64,000 bases of DNA, taken from positions 94,022 through 158,021 of the IMG/VR virus record IMGVR_UViG_3300032291_003679; one strand, given 5' to 3'. Position numbers and translations under genes: made by a program. The notes beneath the pieces were generated by a model. It worked only from the letters and a program-made list of their open reading frames with translations. It was not told the DNA's origin and searched no databases. Below, one piece after another: positions 25,002-35,059 of the stretch. Position 1 is the stretch's first letter; each line of letters begins with the position of its first letter. This DNA comes from a virus.

Positions 25002-25553
25002 ATGAGCGAAAATGCATTGTACGTAAGCGAAGATTCCGATGACGCAAAGGGTGGCAAAAAGTCACCTCAGCGTGACCTGACAGCATCAAGCGTTAAGGAA
25101 GAGACACAACTCGACCGCCTACGCTCTATTGTTAAGAAAAAGGTTGAGCGTCCGGTAGTCCACATTCAGGTCCCAGAACGCCCTGGTGTTAGCGTCATAA
25201 TTAGCCCAAACATCACTCAGTCACAGATGAAAAACTGGCGTAAGAATGCTGGCGAAGACTCAAGAAACGGTCTTGACCCAACAAAGTTTGCTTGCCTTGT
25301 TATTGGCCATTCAACTGTTGGTATCTGCATGGATGACGTTGAGATTTTTGACGAAAATGGCAATAATCTTAATTTTGCCCACCCGCTTATTCTTGAAATG
25401 ACAGAGACAACACGTCCAGTCCCCGATGCAGTTCGGGCACTTTTCGGTGTTGACCCCCACGTTGAGTCAGCTGCTCTCGCAATTCTTGATGCGGCCGGAT
25501 ATTCAGATACGGTTGCCGCAGTGGACCCTACGAAGGAGTCTTCGACGAACTAG
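25002..25553 (+). CDS. Tail assembly chaperone, short form
   Basis: 183 residues, between tube and tape measure, the fixed place of tail assembly chaperones that load onto the tape measure. The N-terminal 45 residues are charged and disordered; the body includes RPVVHIQVPERPGVSVIISP, TKFACLVIGHSTVGI and VPDAVRALFGVDPHVESAAL. Ends at TAG 25551. A -1 frame continues past this stop (next entry). No Shine-Dalgarno site. Confidence 0.8.
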   Translation: MSENALYVSEDSDDAKGGKKSPQRDLTASSVKEETQLDRLRSIVKKKVERPVVHIQVPERPGVSVIISPNITQSQMKNWRKNAGEDSRNGLDPTKFACLVIGHSTVGICMDDVEIFDENGNNLNFAHPLILEMTETTRPVPDAVRALFGVDPHVESAALAILDAAGYSDTVAAVDPTKESSTN

Positions 25554-25726
25554 TCGTAGATTCCACAGTCGCATCAGCAGCAAGGCTCGGAGAGCTTTTT
25601 CACGTAAACCCATTAGAAATAATGGATGTAGACGAAACTGACTGGTTGCTACTATTGGCCTGTGCTAAAGTTATAGGCAACGACCGCGAAGAGCAAGAGC
25701 GAAAGTCGAAGACTCAGGGCATATAG
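25490..25726 (+). CDS. -1 frame extension of the tail assembly chaperone
   Basis: In the -1 frame the sequence is open from the codon after TGA 25487 to TAG 25724, 78 codons, overlapping the end of the short form. It reads YEGVFDELVVDSTVASAARL and then WLLLLACAKVIGNDREEQER, composition and length typical of the T part of phage G/GT chaperones. It lacks a usable start of its own (the only ATG is internal), so it is best read as a programmed frameshift product. No canonical slippery heptamer is visible in the 25490-25550 overlap; GGACCCT near 25522 is the nearest candidate. Confidence 0.62.
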   Translation, partial: CGRIFRYGCRSGPYEGVFDELVVDSTVASAARLGELFHVNPLEIMDVDETDWLLLLACAKVIGNDREEQERKSKTQGI

Positions 25727-25780
25727 TCCATAGCTCGGCAGCCTTACACTCACGTGACTTAAAAATCACTCGGAGTAGGA

Positions 25781-28700
25781 ATGGCAGACGAAAACGTCGA
25801 CATTAAGATTAGGTTTGACGCCAAAACGGCGGACCTTAATCGTGCCATCGCAAAACTTGCTGTACTAGAAAAACAAGTAAAGAAGCTCTCCAGCGGTAGA
25901 GAAGAAGCGTTTGCGCGACGAACAACAAACACCCTTAGCAATGTAACCAAGGGCTGGAAGCGTAGTTTTGACTTCATAGATGCCGGTGCAAAAATGGCCG
26001 GTAAGGGACTCACCAAGTTTCTTGGATTAGCCATAAAGGGTGTAGTCGTAGAAATGGGGCTCCTGGCTGCAGCAATGGTTGGCGTCCACGCACTGTTTGT
26101 CGCTGGCCAATTTATAATGAAGGCGTACCGAGGGGCAATGCAAATGCTGGCGGCAGGCGCAGCTGGTGTAACAGTCGCTATGGCTGCTGCGTCTGCAGCA
26201 ATCCGTGAGCAGCAGGCTGCAATATTTGCCTATAGAGGCAAGGGTGCTCCGGCTTTTGGTTCAGCAATGAACCAGACCCGCATGGGGATGCGCAACCTTC
26301 AAAGCGATGCAAGTTTAGCGACTTTAGGTGTCGAGGCATTAAATAAGGCCTACGGCAATATGTCGAAGTCAATGAATACTGCCCAGATAAATAAAAGCGG
26401 CGGTGCAATAAAAGCATTGATGGATTTTGGCTCCGCTGGTCAAGACCCTGCAAAAGGACTAGAACAGGTATCGATAGTAATAGCATCTTTGTCTGATAAG
26501 AAAAAGGGAATTTCAGATGTCATAACAGAGGCCAAAAAGCTTGGCCCAGAGATGGAGCAGGCCCTAAAAAAAGCCAACGTTAAGACAAAGAAGCAATTTC
26601 AAGAATTGCTCATGTCTGGGGAGCTTGCTAAAAGCGGTGGCGTTACGGGCCAGTTTGATGCCGTAAATGGCACCCTAATTAGTCAACTAAAAGGATACTT
26701 CACTCGCCTGCGTGGTGAGTTTGCAGACTTTGGTGACCAGTTCCTAGAACCGCTAAAGGAAGCTTTCGACCGAGTCTTTGGAACAATCAGACGTGACTTA
26801 CAGCGCGTAATGGGCGCTATCATGTTCAGCTTTGGCACCCAGGGTGTTATTGATAATTTTTCAAGTGCTATAGAAAAAGCATCTAACTGGCTCGTAAAAA
26901 TGATTCGCGAATATCTGCCTGGAGCTATAGGCATGTTCGACAGAATCGGTGATTGGTTTACTAGATTTAAGCGCGGGTGGAACCTTGTACTTGACCAAAC
27001 CAGACCGCTCATAGACGGTGCTCGCGTTCTTTACAAAGCATTTGAGCCAGTTTGGGACGCGCTGAAGCGTGGGGCAGACAACTTAACCCTGTTTCGCGAA
27101 CTGCTTATACAAAACCAAGACAATGTTCAAGAATTTGGTGAACGTATTGGGAAACTGATTGATTCACTTTCTAAGTTCTTCATGAACATGAAGAAAATGT
27201 TTATGGATATGCTTCCGTTCCTTAACGACCTTGTCTCTGGCCTGACGACAGTGTTTGACATGATTTCCAAGATATTTACTTCCGGCGCAGGCAAAGGTCT
27301 AGCTGGAGCGCTTGCCCCTCTTATGGGGTTTTCTATTTTGGGAAGAGCTCTTTCTGGAGTAAAGGGACGCCTAATGCCGAACGTTGGCGCAATGTCCGCA
27401 CAGCAAATGAATGTAACGGCAAACAACGTTTCTATCGCCAACCCAGTTGGTCCAGTGGCGGGGTCGCGAACAATGTTTGGCGGTGGACCACTTTTTTCTG
27501 GGGCACCTGGCAGCTATCCGTCTGGACCATCTGGGACACCTGGAGCAACATCATCTGCAGGAACAGCAACAGCAGCAGGTAGTGCAGCGCTTGCTGCTCT
27601 CTCGTCGGGCAAAACTTCTGGTGGAAACTTTTTAAAGATGCCAAGCGGAGGAGCAGTAAGCAAACTTGCAGACAATCCACGCAACACACTTAGATACAAC
27701 ATGCTCACTGGAAGCAGGATGACGGTTCGCGGGAGCGATATAAATCAACGAGAAAAAGAACGGTTTACTCAACGCCAACAATTGGGACGTGGCCTTGGCT
27801 ATTACATGTTCGGTCAAGCTTCTAACCCATACGCGAAAATGGAAGGAGATGCAGCAGCTCGTGCCTCCGCCCGCTTTGAGGCAACACAGGGGCTGCAGAG
27901 CCTGTCTATGGACGAGCTACATAAAGTAGCGGTAGATAAACATGGAATTACTGGGTTGACCGATAAGACATCACGTACAGACGTAATTGCACGAATACAA
28001 GGTTCTGCTGGGTATAAAGATGAAGATTACGCCGGAATGAGGAAGGTAGGACTCGGAGAGGCGATTAAAAACACGAGAGGAAGAATGCGCTTTGCCGCTA
28101 CGGGGGTAATGGATAGGGCACAGTATGCAGGAAGACGTGTTTCTGGGGCATACCAAGGAGCCATGGCTTACTTTAATTCTGGTGCATTTAATCCTGAAAC
28201 AGGTGAATATTACGACCTTAAAGATGCTCGTGACAAAATAGATGAGCGGTTCCAGAAAACCAAAGATGAAGCTGGTGGCAGTAAAAGAAAACTTCTTAGA
28301 GGAAGAATAGATAGGGCAAGAGATTCAAACAGGCTTAACAGAACGTATGGAAAATTTGGCAACGCATACAATGTGAAGTTTGCTAAAAGCGCCAGCGGAC
28401 GTATGGGTGCAGGCATGGGTCTTGGTCTAATGAGCCAAGTCGCTCCAGAAGAAATGCGTGGAGCAATGGCGCTGGGTGCAACTGTTGGACAAATCGACCC
28501 ACGTTTGGGAATTGCTGTTGCCGGAATAGGCGGAGCCATGAAGGCTCAGGGAGCAATGAAGGGTGCCCTCTCTGGCGCTGCTGGTGGAGCTGCTTTAGGC
28601 GGAATGCTTGGACCGCATGGAGCAGCAATCGGTGCCGGAATCGGTCTTGTTGTTGGCGGCATTATGGGTGCCGTTAATAAGGGAAAACAGCAGCTAAAAG

Positions 28701-30586
28701 AAGCCAGGGAAACTGTACACAAGAGTCTTGGCGAGTTTTACATGGCTAGCCTGAAGTCGTCAGGCGAACAGTTTGAAAAAAACCGTAAGATTCTTGAATC
28801 CGGCGGGAGCCTCGAAGGCAAATCTGGAGCTATGCAGGGAGCTGGAGCCAAATTTGCAGCCGCACAAGGGAAGGTGCGCACTTCAATACTTTCAGCCATA
28901 GAAGCAGGGGGCGGAGGGTATGGAAGCGGTGGCGACAGGGAATTCTATGACCCCAAAAAAATACTTGACGAATATTACAAAACTGAAGAGGGAAGCAAAG
29001 TATCTACTGAGGATAGAAAGAAACAAAAAAAACGTGCCACAAATACGGTTCGTGAACTTCTTAAAGCAACCGACCCAGCAGTGCAGACGCAGCTCAAGGA
29101 AATTGACAAAGTCAACAACGACAGAATAGCTGCCCTTTCCCGCGCAACAGGAAAGAGTGGAGCAGAGTTAGAGCAATTAGCAAAAAGTATGGGCGTGGAC
29201 CTATATGACGCAACGGTCCAATATGACGAACTTCTTGGGAAATTTACTGCGAATCTCAGGAAAAACAAGGAGCAATTAAATGCCGCTCTTACTGATACCT
29301 TTCTATCTGGAGCTAATCCTTTTACGAAAAAACGAGAAGCAGGAGAAGCGCAGTATGCGCTAAACCAAAACTTTAGACAACTTGGCGACATTCTTCGTGG
29401 CGGCGGCACTAAAGCAGAAAAAATGGGTGCTGTCGACTCCAGTATGGAGCAAGCATTCAGTCAGATACTAACGGTTGCTGGTGGCGATGCTTTTAAGGCA
29501 TACGACATATATAACAGAATGTTTATGTCTGGTGCAGACCAGGGAATATTTGCTCAAGGTGCAGAATTTGAAGGCCAATCAGAACATTTCCTCGGAAATG
29601 CAACATTTAATGAATCTTCTAGATTAATTACAGAGGGAGTTAACTCTGAAGCAGCAACGCAAATTCGTGGCTATCTCGCAGAGAAGAACATGAGCGTTGA
29701 CACTGGATTGCTAGAAGCGTCTCTAAACAAGATGACACCAGACCAGCAACGGAGTCTTCTTTATGACCTCAAAACAATGGATGAGGACACAAGTGTTCCA
29801 AAAGCTGGCGAGACAAACGACCTAAAAAAGGCCCTTAAGAGAAAAACAGGGGGCGGAATAGAGCAGGTCTTGGCTACCGCCTATGGCCTTGAGGGAATAG
29901 CAATTACTGGTGAAAAAACTGAGAGCCTGGACAAGATAGCAACAGCCGCCACAGACTTCTCTACCGCTGCAGACGGTCTCAAAACAGCAGTCGAAACATT
30001 CAATACCAACATGACTGGATTCTTCGACGCCCCTCTCGGTAATGCACCGGAATGGTGGAAAAAAGGACTGAAAGTTACCGGCGAAGGTGATGACATGCGC
30101 CTCATGCCAGACGCAGACACATCTACTCCTCGTGCAGGACAAGTTGGCGATACTGCCACAAGCAAGCTTTCTCAAACAATGTCCCGTCATGCTGCGATGA
30201 ACGGTCAGCTAACAGGTAAAAGAACAGTTACATCGAGCCTGCGAAACTATGCGCTTGGTTCACCAAGTTCCGACCACGCAACTGGTTCAGCATATGACCT
30301 CACTGGACAAAATCTTGGACAATACGCCAAGCTTGTTCATGCCAACGGTGGGTTTGCTGAGTTCCATGGAAGCATGGCGAATAGGCATCTACACGTAGTC
30401 CCAGGCCCAGGAGTTGGGGATACCAGCACCTCCCGGCCAATTTCATCCGTAACTACCGGCGGTGGGGGAACAACGAATTACTATTCAATCGAGATAAATG
30501 GTGGAAATGCCTCTCCAGAAGCAATCGCAAACATGGTAATGGCAAAACTAAAAGACCAGGAACGCTCAAACAGGGAGCGCAGATAA
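25781..30586 (+). CDS. Tape measure protein with C-terminal M15-like peptidase domain
   Basis: 1,601 residues, the longest complete gene in the window. Helical N-terminus (IAKLAVLEKQVKKLS), hydrophobic stretch (about 75-150), a second Gly/Ala-rich membrane-like region (about 880-970, GAAIGAGIGLVVGGIMGAV) and long charged coiled regions fit a tape measure that sets tail length and helps DNA cross the membrane. At about 0.15 nm per residue it predicts a tail near 240 nm. Residues about 1470-1545 carry SPSSDHATGSAYDL and NRHLHVV, the zinc-ligand pattern of M15/VanY peptidases, so it probably also cleaves peptidoglycan peptides during entry. An LSSGK motif near residue 607 resembles those of the protease polyprotein. 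Confidence 0.92.
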   Translation: MADENVDIKIRFDAKTADLNRAIAKLAVLEKQVKKLSSGREEAFARRTTNTLSNVTKGWKRSFDFIDAGAKMAGKGLTKFLGLAIKGVVVEMGLLAAAMVGVHALFVAGQFIMKAYRGAMQMLAAGAAGVTVAMAAASAAIREQQAAIFAYRGKGAPAFGSAMNQTRMGMRNLQSDASLATLGVEALNKAYGNMSKSMNTAQINKSGGAIKALMDFGSAGQDPAKGLEQVSIVIASLSDKKKGISDVITEAKKLGPEMEQALKKANVKTKKQFQELLMSGELAKSGGVTGQFDAVNGTLISQLKGYFTRLRGEFADFGDQFLEPLKEAFDRVFGTIRRDLQRVMGAIMFSFGTQGVIDNFSSAIEKASNWLVKMIREYLPGAIGMFDRIGDWFTRFKRGWNLVLDQTRPLIDGARVLYKAFEPVWDALKRGADNLTLFRELLIQNQDNVQEFGERIGKLIDSLSKFFMNMKKMFMDMLPFLNDLVSGLTTVFDMISKIFTSGAGKGLAGALAPLMGFSILGRALSGVKGRLMPNVGAMSAQQMNVTANNVSIANPVGPVAGSRTMFGGGPLFSGAPGSYPSGPSGTPGATSSAGTATAAGSAALAALSSGKTSGGNFLKMPSGGAVSKLADNPRNTLRYNMLTGSRMTVRGSDINQREKERFTQRQQLGRGLGYYMFGQASNPYAKMEGDAAARASARFEATQGLQSLSMDELHKVAVDKHGITGLTDKTSRTDVIARIQGSAGYKDEDYAGMRKVGLGEAIKNTRGRMRFAATGVMDRAQYAGRRVSGAYQGAMAYFNSGAFNPETGEYYDLKDARDKIDERFQKTKDEAGGSKRKLLRGRIDRARDSNRLNRTYGKFGNAYNVKFAKSASGRMGAGMGLGLMSQVAPEEMRGAMALGATVGQIDPRLGIAVAGIGGAMKAQGAMKGALSGAAGGAALGGMLGPHGAAIGAGIGLVVGGIMGAVNKGKQQLKEARETVHKSLGEFYMASLKSSGEQFEKNRKILESGGSLEGKSGAMQGAGAKFAAAQGKVRTSILSAIEAGGGGYGSGGDREFYDPKKILDEYYKTEEGSKVSTEDRKKQKKRATNTVRELLKATDPAVQTQLKEIDKVNNDRIAALSRATGKSGAELEQLAKSMGVDLYDATVQYDELLGKFTANLRKNKEQLNAALTDTFLSGANPFTKKREAGEAQYALNQNFRQLGDILRGGGTKAEKMGAVDSSMEQAFSQILTVAGGDAFKAYDIYNRMFMSGADQGIFAQGAEFEGQSEHFLGNATFNESSRLITEGVNSEAATQIRGYLAEKNMSVDTGLLEASLNKMTPDQQRSLLYDLKTMDEDTSVPKAGETNDLKKALKRKTGGGIEQVLATAYGLEGIAITGEKTESLDKIATAATDFSTAADGLKTAVETFNTNMTGFFDAPLGNAPEWWKKGLKVTGEGDDMRLMPDADTSTPRAGQVGDTATSKLSQTMSRHAAMNGQLTGKRTVTSSLRNYALGSPSSDHATGSAYDLTGQNLGQYAKLVHANGGFAEFHGSMANRHLHVVPGPGVGDTSTSRPISSVTTGGGGTTNYYSIEINGGNASPEAIANMVMAKLKDQERSNRERR

Positions 30587-32091
30587 TGGCAGTTGGAAAT
30601 ATTGTTTACGTTACGGTTGGGTATACGCAGGGGGACAATGCGAGCGTCCGCAAAGGATACCCGATAAGGCGTAAATATAAACAAACAGAGAATACTCAAT
30701 CTCCAAAATTCCCATCTTCGTACACTGAAGTATCTAATCAGTTGTACTGGTTCCCATTCACGTCACTTGGGGCATCAGACGAAAACTATATACCGTACAC
30801 AATCGGCGATGAATATGGGTGGTCCGACGACCAAGCAAAACGTGCACCACAAATACCGTACACCAACCCACGCACGACAAAATATGATGAGTTTCCTACT
30901 GGGCATAAAATAGTCTATGGCGGTTCTATATACGTAGCAACACGACACACATTTGATTGGTCTGAAACAAAATTCGATGTATCCATAAACCCATACAAAA
31001 CCGCACGTGTACATAAGTGGCGTAGATTTACTGATACGTCGGACACCTGGACTCAGTACTGGTACCACCCGCTGCTTCGGAAGTTCTACACACTTGCGGA
31101 AACAGACGCACTCCAGGAGTTGCCAGACTTTAATGAACCGACGCAGTCCAGGTGGGATAGGTTTGTTGGAGATTCAAAGGACATGAATCTAAATAATTTT
31201 ACATTTGCGCAGATACGTGAGCTTGTTTCCACTGGGTCTGCTCTCGCTACTGCAACTTCTGCTGTTCAGTCCCTCGAGCAGCTATCAATGGCTGCACTCT
31301 CGGCCGCGCAGCGTGACGGTACTAACGTAAGGACCTCCACGGCACAAATGTCCGGAACGTTTGTTATCAATAGTCAGGCTGGCGGACAAAACGGTCAAGG
31401 AGTTCTTCTGCCTGACAATCTTCCTAAAATGATTCAACGGATGGCTACTGGCACGTCGGGCGTAAAAACAATACTTGACACATATGTTTTTAACCTCAGG
31501 CCAAACAATATTTCATACTCCAACATTGGGATTACATGGACAGAAGTTGACAGGGTAAATAACTTCCCACTTGTCGACTATAGAAATAATAAACTGATGA
31601 AGATAACCTTCGAGTTTGTTGTTGAAGCTCAAGCACAAGGCGTTTCCAGTCTTTACGAATCTTGCGAAGAACGCATACGCCAAGTCCAACGCATGGCAAA
31701 TCGCCCAGAACTGATTGTGTTTACAAACTTTGACTCACTATTCGGCGAGGCTGTTTTTAGCCAAACCTCTACGGCAACTTATCGTGAATGGGCAATCGTT
31801 GATATGTCTATCAACTCCATACAGCGCACACCAGTTGGACCAGATACCGTCCAGGGAGCAATAAGTAGAGCAACAATAAGTATGACAGTTCAAGAGGTGA
31901 GACTTACGCCTGACCAGGTCATATTTATGCCAAAACTTAAAAAAACTCCAGCCGTACCGAACACTCCAACACCTGGTGGGGACCCCGAGCCATGCATCGA
32001 GTACGCAACCGATGCAGCTGGTTCTGCTTTAACAGGCGTAAAATACAGCCCGTGTTGGTATAAGAACCGTGGCTTGCCGGTTCCGAGTTAG
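30586..32091 (+). CDS. Baseplate/tail protein after tape measure
   Basis: 501 residues; its ATG shares one base with the tape-measure stop (TAATG). The middle shows DTYVFNLRPNNISYSNIGIT and MKITFEFVVEAQAQGVSSLY, seen in proteins that link the tube to the baseplate hub. No LysM repeat or catalytic motif is evident to me. Proline-rich C-terminal tail (TPAVPNTPTPGGDPEP). Function assigned from position, moderate certainty. Confidence 0.65.
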   Translation: MAVGNIVYVTVGYTQGDNASVRKGYPIRRKYKQTENTQSPKFPSSYTEVSNQLYWFPFTSLGASDENYIPYTIGDEYGWSDDQAKRAPQIPYTNPRTTKYDEFPTGHKIVYGGSIYVATRHTFDWSETKFDVSINPYKTARVHKWRRFTDTSDTWTQYWYHPLLRKFYTLAETDALQELPDFNEPTQSRWDRFVGDSKDMNLNNFTFAQIRELVSTGSALATATSAVQSLEQLSMAALSAAQRDGTNVRTSTAQMSGTFVINSQAGGQNGQGVLLPDNLPKMIQRMATGTSGVKTILDTYVFNLRPNNISYSNIGITWTEVDRVNNFPLVDYRNNKLMKITFEFVVEAQAQGVSSLYESCEERIRQVQRMANRPELIVFTNFDSLFGEAVFSQTSTATYREWAIVDMSINSIQRTPVGPDTVQGAISRATISMTVQEVRLTPDQVIFMPKLKKTPAVPNTPTPGGDPEPCIEYATDAAGSALTGVKYSPCWYKNRGLPVPS

Positions 32092-32093
32092 TT

Positions 32094-33818
32094 ATGTCTT
32101 CAAAACTGTTTCTTCCATCACGAGTAGACACATACCGCGACAGCCAGAGTGTTACAAACTTTCGTGGACCATTTGAGAAAAAAATTATTATTGCATCTCT
32201 GCCAGATAATTTACAAGCAGACATATCTACACACGTTACACAGGCAAGCGTTAGTTACTCTATGTCATTAGCGTCGGAATTGTCTTTTGACGTAATAGAC
32301 GTTAATTTGCTCATGTCTAGAAATAATTATTTCATACTAGGTCGTGATGTAATATACGAAACACAGACTCTTGGGCGTGTTGATTCATACACAGGAGAAG
32401 TAAGACCTGTGCAACAACTTTTTGAAATAGCAGACGTAACCGTTTCGCAGGGACCAGGCGGAAGTGCATTGTACTCAGTTAAGTGTTACACAAAAGCAAT
32501 ACAGCAGATGAAGCGCGATAAAAAGCCTGGCGCTATAAAAGGAAACGGTAGCCAATACATACGCAATGCTGCTCGCAAATATGGACTAGATGTTTACTGG
32601 GAAGAGACATCAAAAGCAAAAACCATATCTCAGTCAAGTGGTTCAAAACAAACAGAATCACTTTGGGAAGTCATGCTGAGACTTGCTGACGATGCAAAAT
32701 TTGTTTTATTTGAAGTTGATGGAATTATTGTATTTGCATCAGAAAAATTTCTTATGCATAAATGGGGAACAAACATTAGATATGTTGAAAAAACTACAAT
32801 TGACAAGAAAACAAAAAAGAAAAAGAAGAAAAAACTGGTACGCAGGTTTATTCCACTGCAATGGCCAAACGGTGGAGATGATTATATTGGCACACCAGGA
32901 TACTTTAGGCTCGTAGAACGCCCAACATTTCGTAAGTCCGCAAACGACCCGTATGCGGCTGAGGGTAGCTGCATGGTCGAGCGATTTAATGCCACGCAAA
33001 TACGTCCAGGCATGACGGCTTATGTAGGTATGGTGCCCAACATGTCTGGGTACTACTTGGTTGATTCAGTTTCTTTCAACGAAATGGTCCCCGACCCTGT
33101 AAGTGTGTCTTTTAGGACGCTCACACGTGATGAAGAAAAAGAAAAAATAAAACTTCTTCCAATAGGAACAAAATATCAACAGACTGCAGTAATAGGTCAG
33201 CCAATAAGAACAACTGCCGATACTGCAAAAATAGAAAAAGGAAACCCAATTTCTAGGCCAGCAGCAGACAAGCGAATCACTGGCGAAAACCTTCCGACAG
33301 CGGAATTTAGATATAGATATCCATTGATGGAGTATGCGAACATATCACGAACCTACGCTGCCTATTTGGGGAAAATGGAAGACAGCACAAACTCCAGAAA
33401 CACGGTCTTAATTACTGGAAACATTGACTTATGGGAAAGACCAGTATTGCTTGTTAAAAACAATGCCGGAACTCAAACATTGGGCTACCAGACGTTATTT
33501 TCAATTACCCACGTGGTTGAGTCTGGCTCGGAATTTAGAGCCATACTTCTTCCCAGTATCTACACCGAAAATGGTCAGCCCGTCATAAAAACAGAGGCTC
33601 AAATAATAGAAAAATACAACAACGCCGGTGGGTACTCGGGAACAGCTAAACACCTTGGTGTTATAGCTGGACCAACATTTAATGAAGCAGTTTTGAACGC
33701 GAGGGATTATGGAATTCTACTTTCCCTTCAAAGTGACTTAGTTACGAGCAAGCGTTTCCCAGGATTCAACTTGTCAACACTTGTTGCAACCCCCGGCTCT
33801 TTGGATAGTCAGTGGTGA
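32094..33818 (+). CDS. Baseplate hub protein (gpD/XkdQ-like)
   Basis: 574 residues. The N-terminal part (ASVSYSMSLASELSFDVIDV) with a ligand-binding-like beta core, then SQYIRNAARKYGLDVYWEE and ESLWEVMLRLADDAKFVLFE, are typical of late-control D / XkdQ hub proteins that trimerise at the tail tip. A lysine-rich loop (TKKKKKKKLVRRF, about 240-252) is unusual. Followed by the spike gene. Confidence 0.8.
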   Translation: MSSKLFLPSRVDTYRDSQSVTNFRGPFEKKIIIASLPDNLQADISTHVTQASVSYSMSLASELSFDVIDVNLLMSRNNYFILGRDVIYETQTLGRVDSYTGEVRPVQQLFEIADVTVSQGPGGSALYSVKCYTKAIQQMKRDKKPGAIKGNGSQYIRNAARKYGLDVYWEETSKAKTISQSSGSKQTESLWEVMLRLADDAKFVLFEVDGIIVFASEKFLMHKWGTNIRYVEKTTIDKKTKKKKKKKLVRRFIPLQWPNGGDDYIGTPGYFRLVERPTFRKSANDPYAAEGSCMVERFNATQIRPGMTAYVGMVPNMSGYYLVDSVSFNEMVPDPVSVSFRTLTRDEEKEKIKLLPIGTKYQQTAVIGQPIRTTADTAKIEKGNPISRPAADKRITGENLPTAEFRYRYPLMEYANISRTYAAYLGKMEDSTNSRNTVLITGNIDLWERPVLLVKNNAGTQTLGYQTLFSITHVVESGSEFRAILLPSIYTENGQPVIKTEAQIIEKYNNAGGYSGTAKHLGVIAGPTFNEAVLNARDYGILLSLQSDLVTSKRFPGFNLSTLVATPGSLDSQW

Positions 33819-33828
33819 ATAATGACTC

Positions 33829-33855
33829 TTAACACATTTAAAATAGTAGTAAAGT
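33829..33855 (+). promoter_or_regulatory. Candidate promoter for the spike gene
   Basis: TTAACA (33829-33834) and TAAAGT (33850-33855) are separated by 15 bp and end 7 nt before the ATG at 33863; no ribosome-binding site, so a leaderless transcript would fit. The 44-bp gap is one of few non-coding gaps in the baseplate block. Confidence 0.4.
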
Positions 33856-33862
33856 TGTAATT

Positions 33863-34747
33863 ATGCGCCCAGACATAGTCAATAGAGATAAGTCATCATC
33901 GCACCCCCTGAAGCCAGGGAGGTTCTATATGGGCATAGTCAAGTCTGTTGACTCTCGTGGGGCAGCGACTATTCACGTATCTGAGCTTGGCTCATCCTAC
34001 GATAAAGTTGTACCACTAAATACAACAAACCTTAACCATGTTGCGGTTGGCGATGTTGTTAAATGTACATTTTCTGACGAGTTTTTTACTGAGCTTATTG
34101 TTCTTGGTGTATCCAATATCAAAGAAGTTCCAGAAGTAAGTTCTTTCGCCCCAACCATTTCATCTCCCGTTTCTGGTCAAGTTATTAAATACAACGGCAC
34201 GAGCTGGATAAACGAATCAGAAGAGGGGTTTGCTTACAAGGTCGGAGACACTGGACCGGGTGGTGGCATTATCTTCTTTGTTGACCGTTTTGACGAGTAT
34301 GCAGGGTTTACTTATCTTGAAGTAGCCCCAGTCAGTACTCAGGTTCTAAGAGTTTGGGCTACAGATACAGACCCAGGACCAGGAATTGGCAATCAGCAGA
34401 CCGGAGTTTCTGGTGCTGATTCAAGGGCACTTGGTGATGGTTACCAGAACACCTTAGACATAGTTGCTCAAGCAGGCAATGTTGCCGCAACTTGTGCTGC
34501 TGCGTATTGTGCTGACCTAACTTCGGGTGGTCAATCAGACTGGTATCTCCCAAGTATTTCAGAATTACAACTAGTTCGCAATGTTGTGTACAATCAACTG
34601 GGCGTTGGCGGTTTCCTCAATTCCTCGTATTGGAGTTCAACCGAGAACACTGCGAGCAACGCTTGGTACTACACTTTTCATACAGAACTTTTAGACACGC
34701 TAAGCAAGACGCAAAACCAATACGTTCGCCCAGTGAGAAGGTTCTAA
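33863..34747 (+). CDS. Baseplate spike: OB-fold domain fused to DUF1566-type lectin-like domain
   Basis: 294 residues. Residues 15-100 (KPGRFYMGIVKSVDSRGAAT, VGDVVKCTFSDEFFTELIVL) look like the OB fold of gpV/gp5-type spikes. Residues about 125-294 match the DUF1566/Lcl C-type-lectin-like fold: GDTGPGGGIIFFVD, SDWYLPSISELQLV, YWSSTENTASNAWYYTF, and the terminal VRPVRRF. The first domain would plug the hub; the second probably binds a surface ligand. The next gene's ATG overlaps the stop. Confidence 0.8.
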   Translation: MRPDIVNRDKSSSHPLKPGRFYMGIVKSVDSRGAATIHVSELGSSYDKVVPLNTTNLNHVAVGDVVKCTFSDEFFTELIVLGVSNIKEVPEVSSFAPTISSPVSGQVIKYNGTSWINESEEGFAYKVGDTGPGGGIIFFVDRFDEYAGFTYLEVAPVSTQVLRVWATDTDPGPGIGNQQTGVSGADSRALGDGYQNTLDIVAQAGNVAATCAAAYCADLTSGGQSDWYLPSISELQLVRNVVYNQLGVGGFLNSSYWSSTENTASNAWYYTFHTELLDTLSKTQNQYVRPVRRF

Positions 34748-35049
34748 TGGATTCCATCGTTTTCCCAATTCAATTTGACAGTACTGGCATAAAAAAACAT
34801 CAAGACGGCACAACTGACTATTATTCACAGCTTTTGTCGATATGCATGCTTACCGAGCCAGGAACACACCCGATGAGTCCTCAGTTTGGAGCCTACGACC
34901 CATCTTTCCGCGTTATAGATAAAAGCATATTTGTCTTGAATGCGTCTCAGTTTGTTCCAGAAGTAACAATAACGAATATTGACATATCCGAAAAAGATTC
35001 TAAAGACGGGACAATGAAAGTTGCCGTCTCTTTTGACATAAACATATAG
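34747..35049 (+). CDS. Baseplate wedge protein (gp25-like)
   Basis: 100 residues from ATG 34747, which shares a base with the upstream stop; a longer frame from 34630 would overlap the spike gene by 118 bp. YYSQLLSICMLTEPGTHPMSPQFGAYD matches the gpW/gp25 lysozyme-like wedge family (the normal L-x-T-x-x-G-x-R-x-x-x-P region diverged). Initiates sheath polymerisation at the baseplate. Followed by gpJ, the standard order. Confidence 0.83.
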   Translation: MDSIVFPIQFDSTGIKKHQDGTTDYYSQLLSICMLTEPGTHPMSPQFGAYDPSFRVIDKSIFVLNASQFVPEVTITNIDISEKDSKDGTMKVAVSFDINI

Positions 35050-35059
35050 AGGTTCCACA

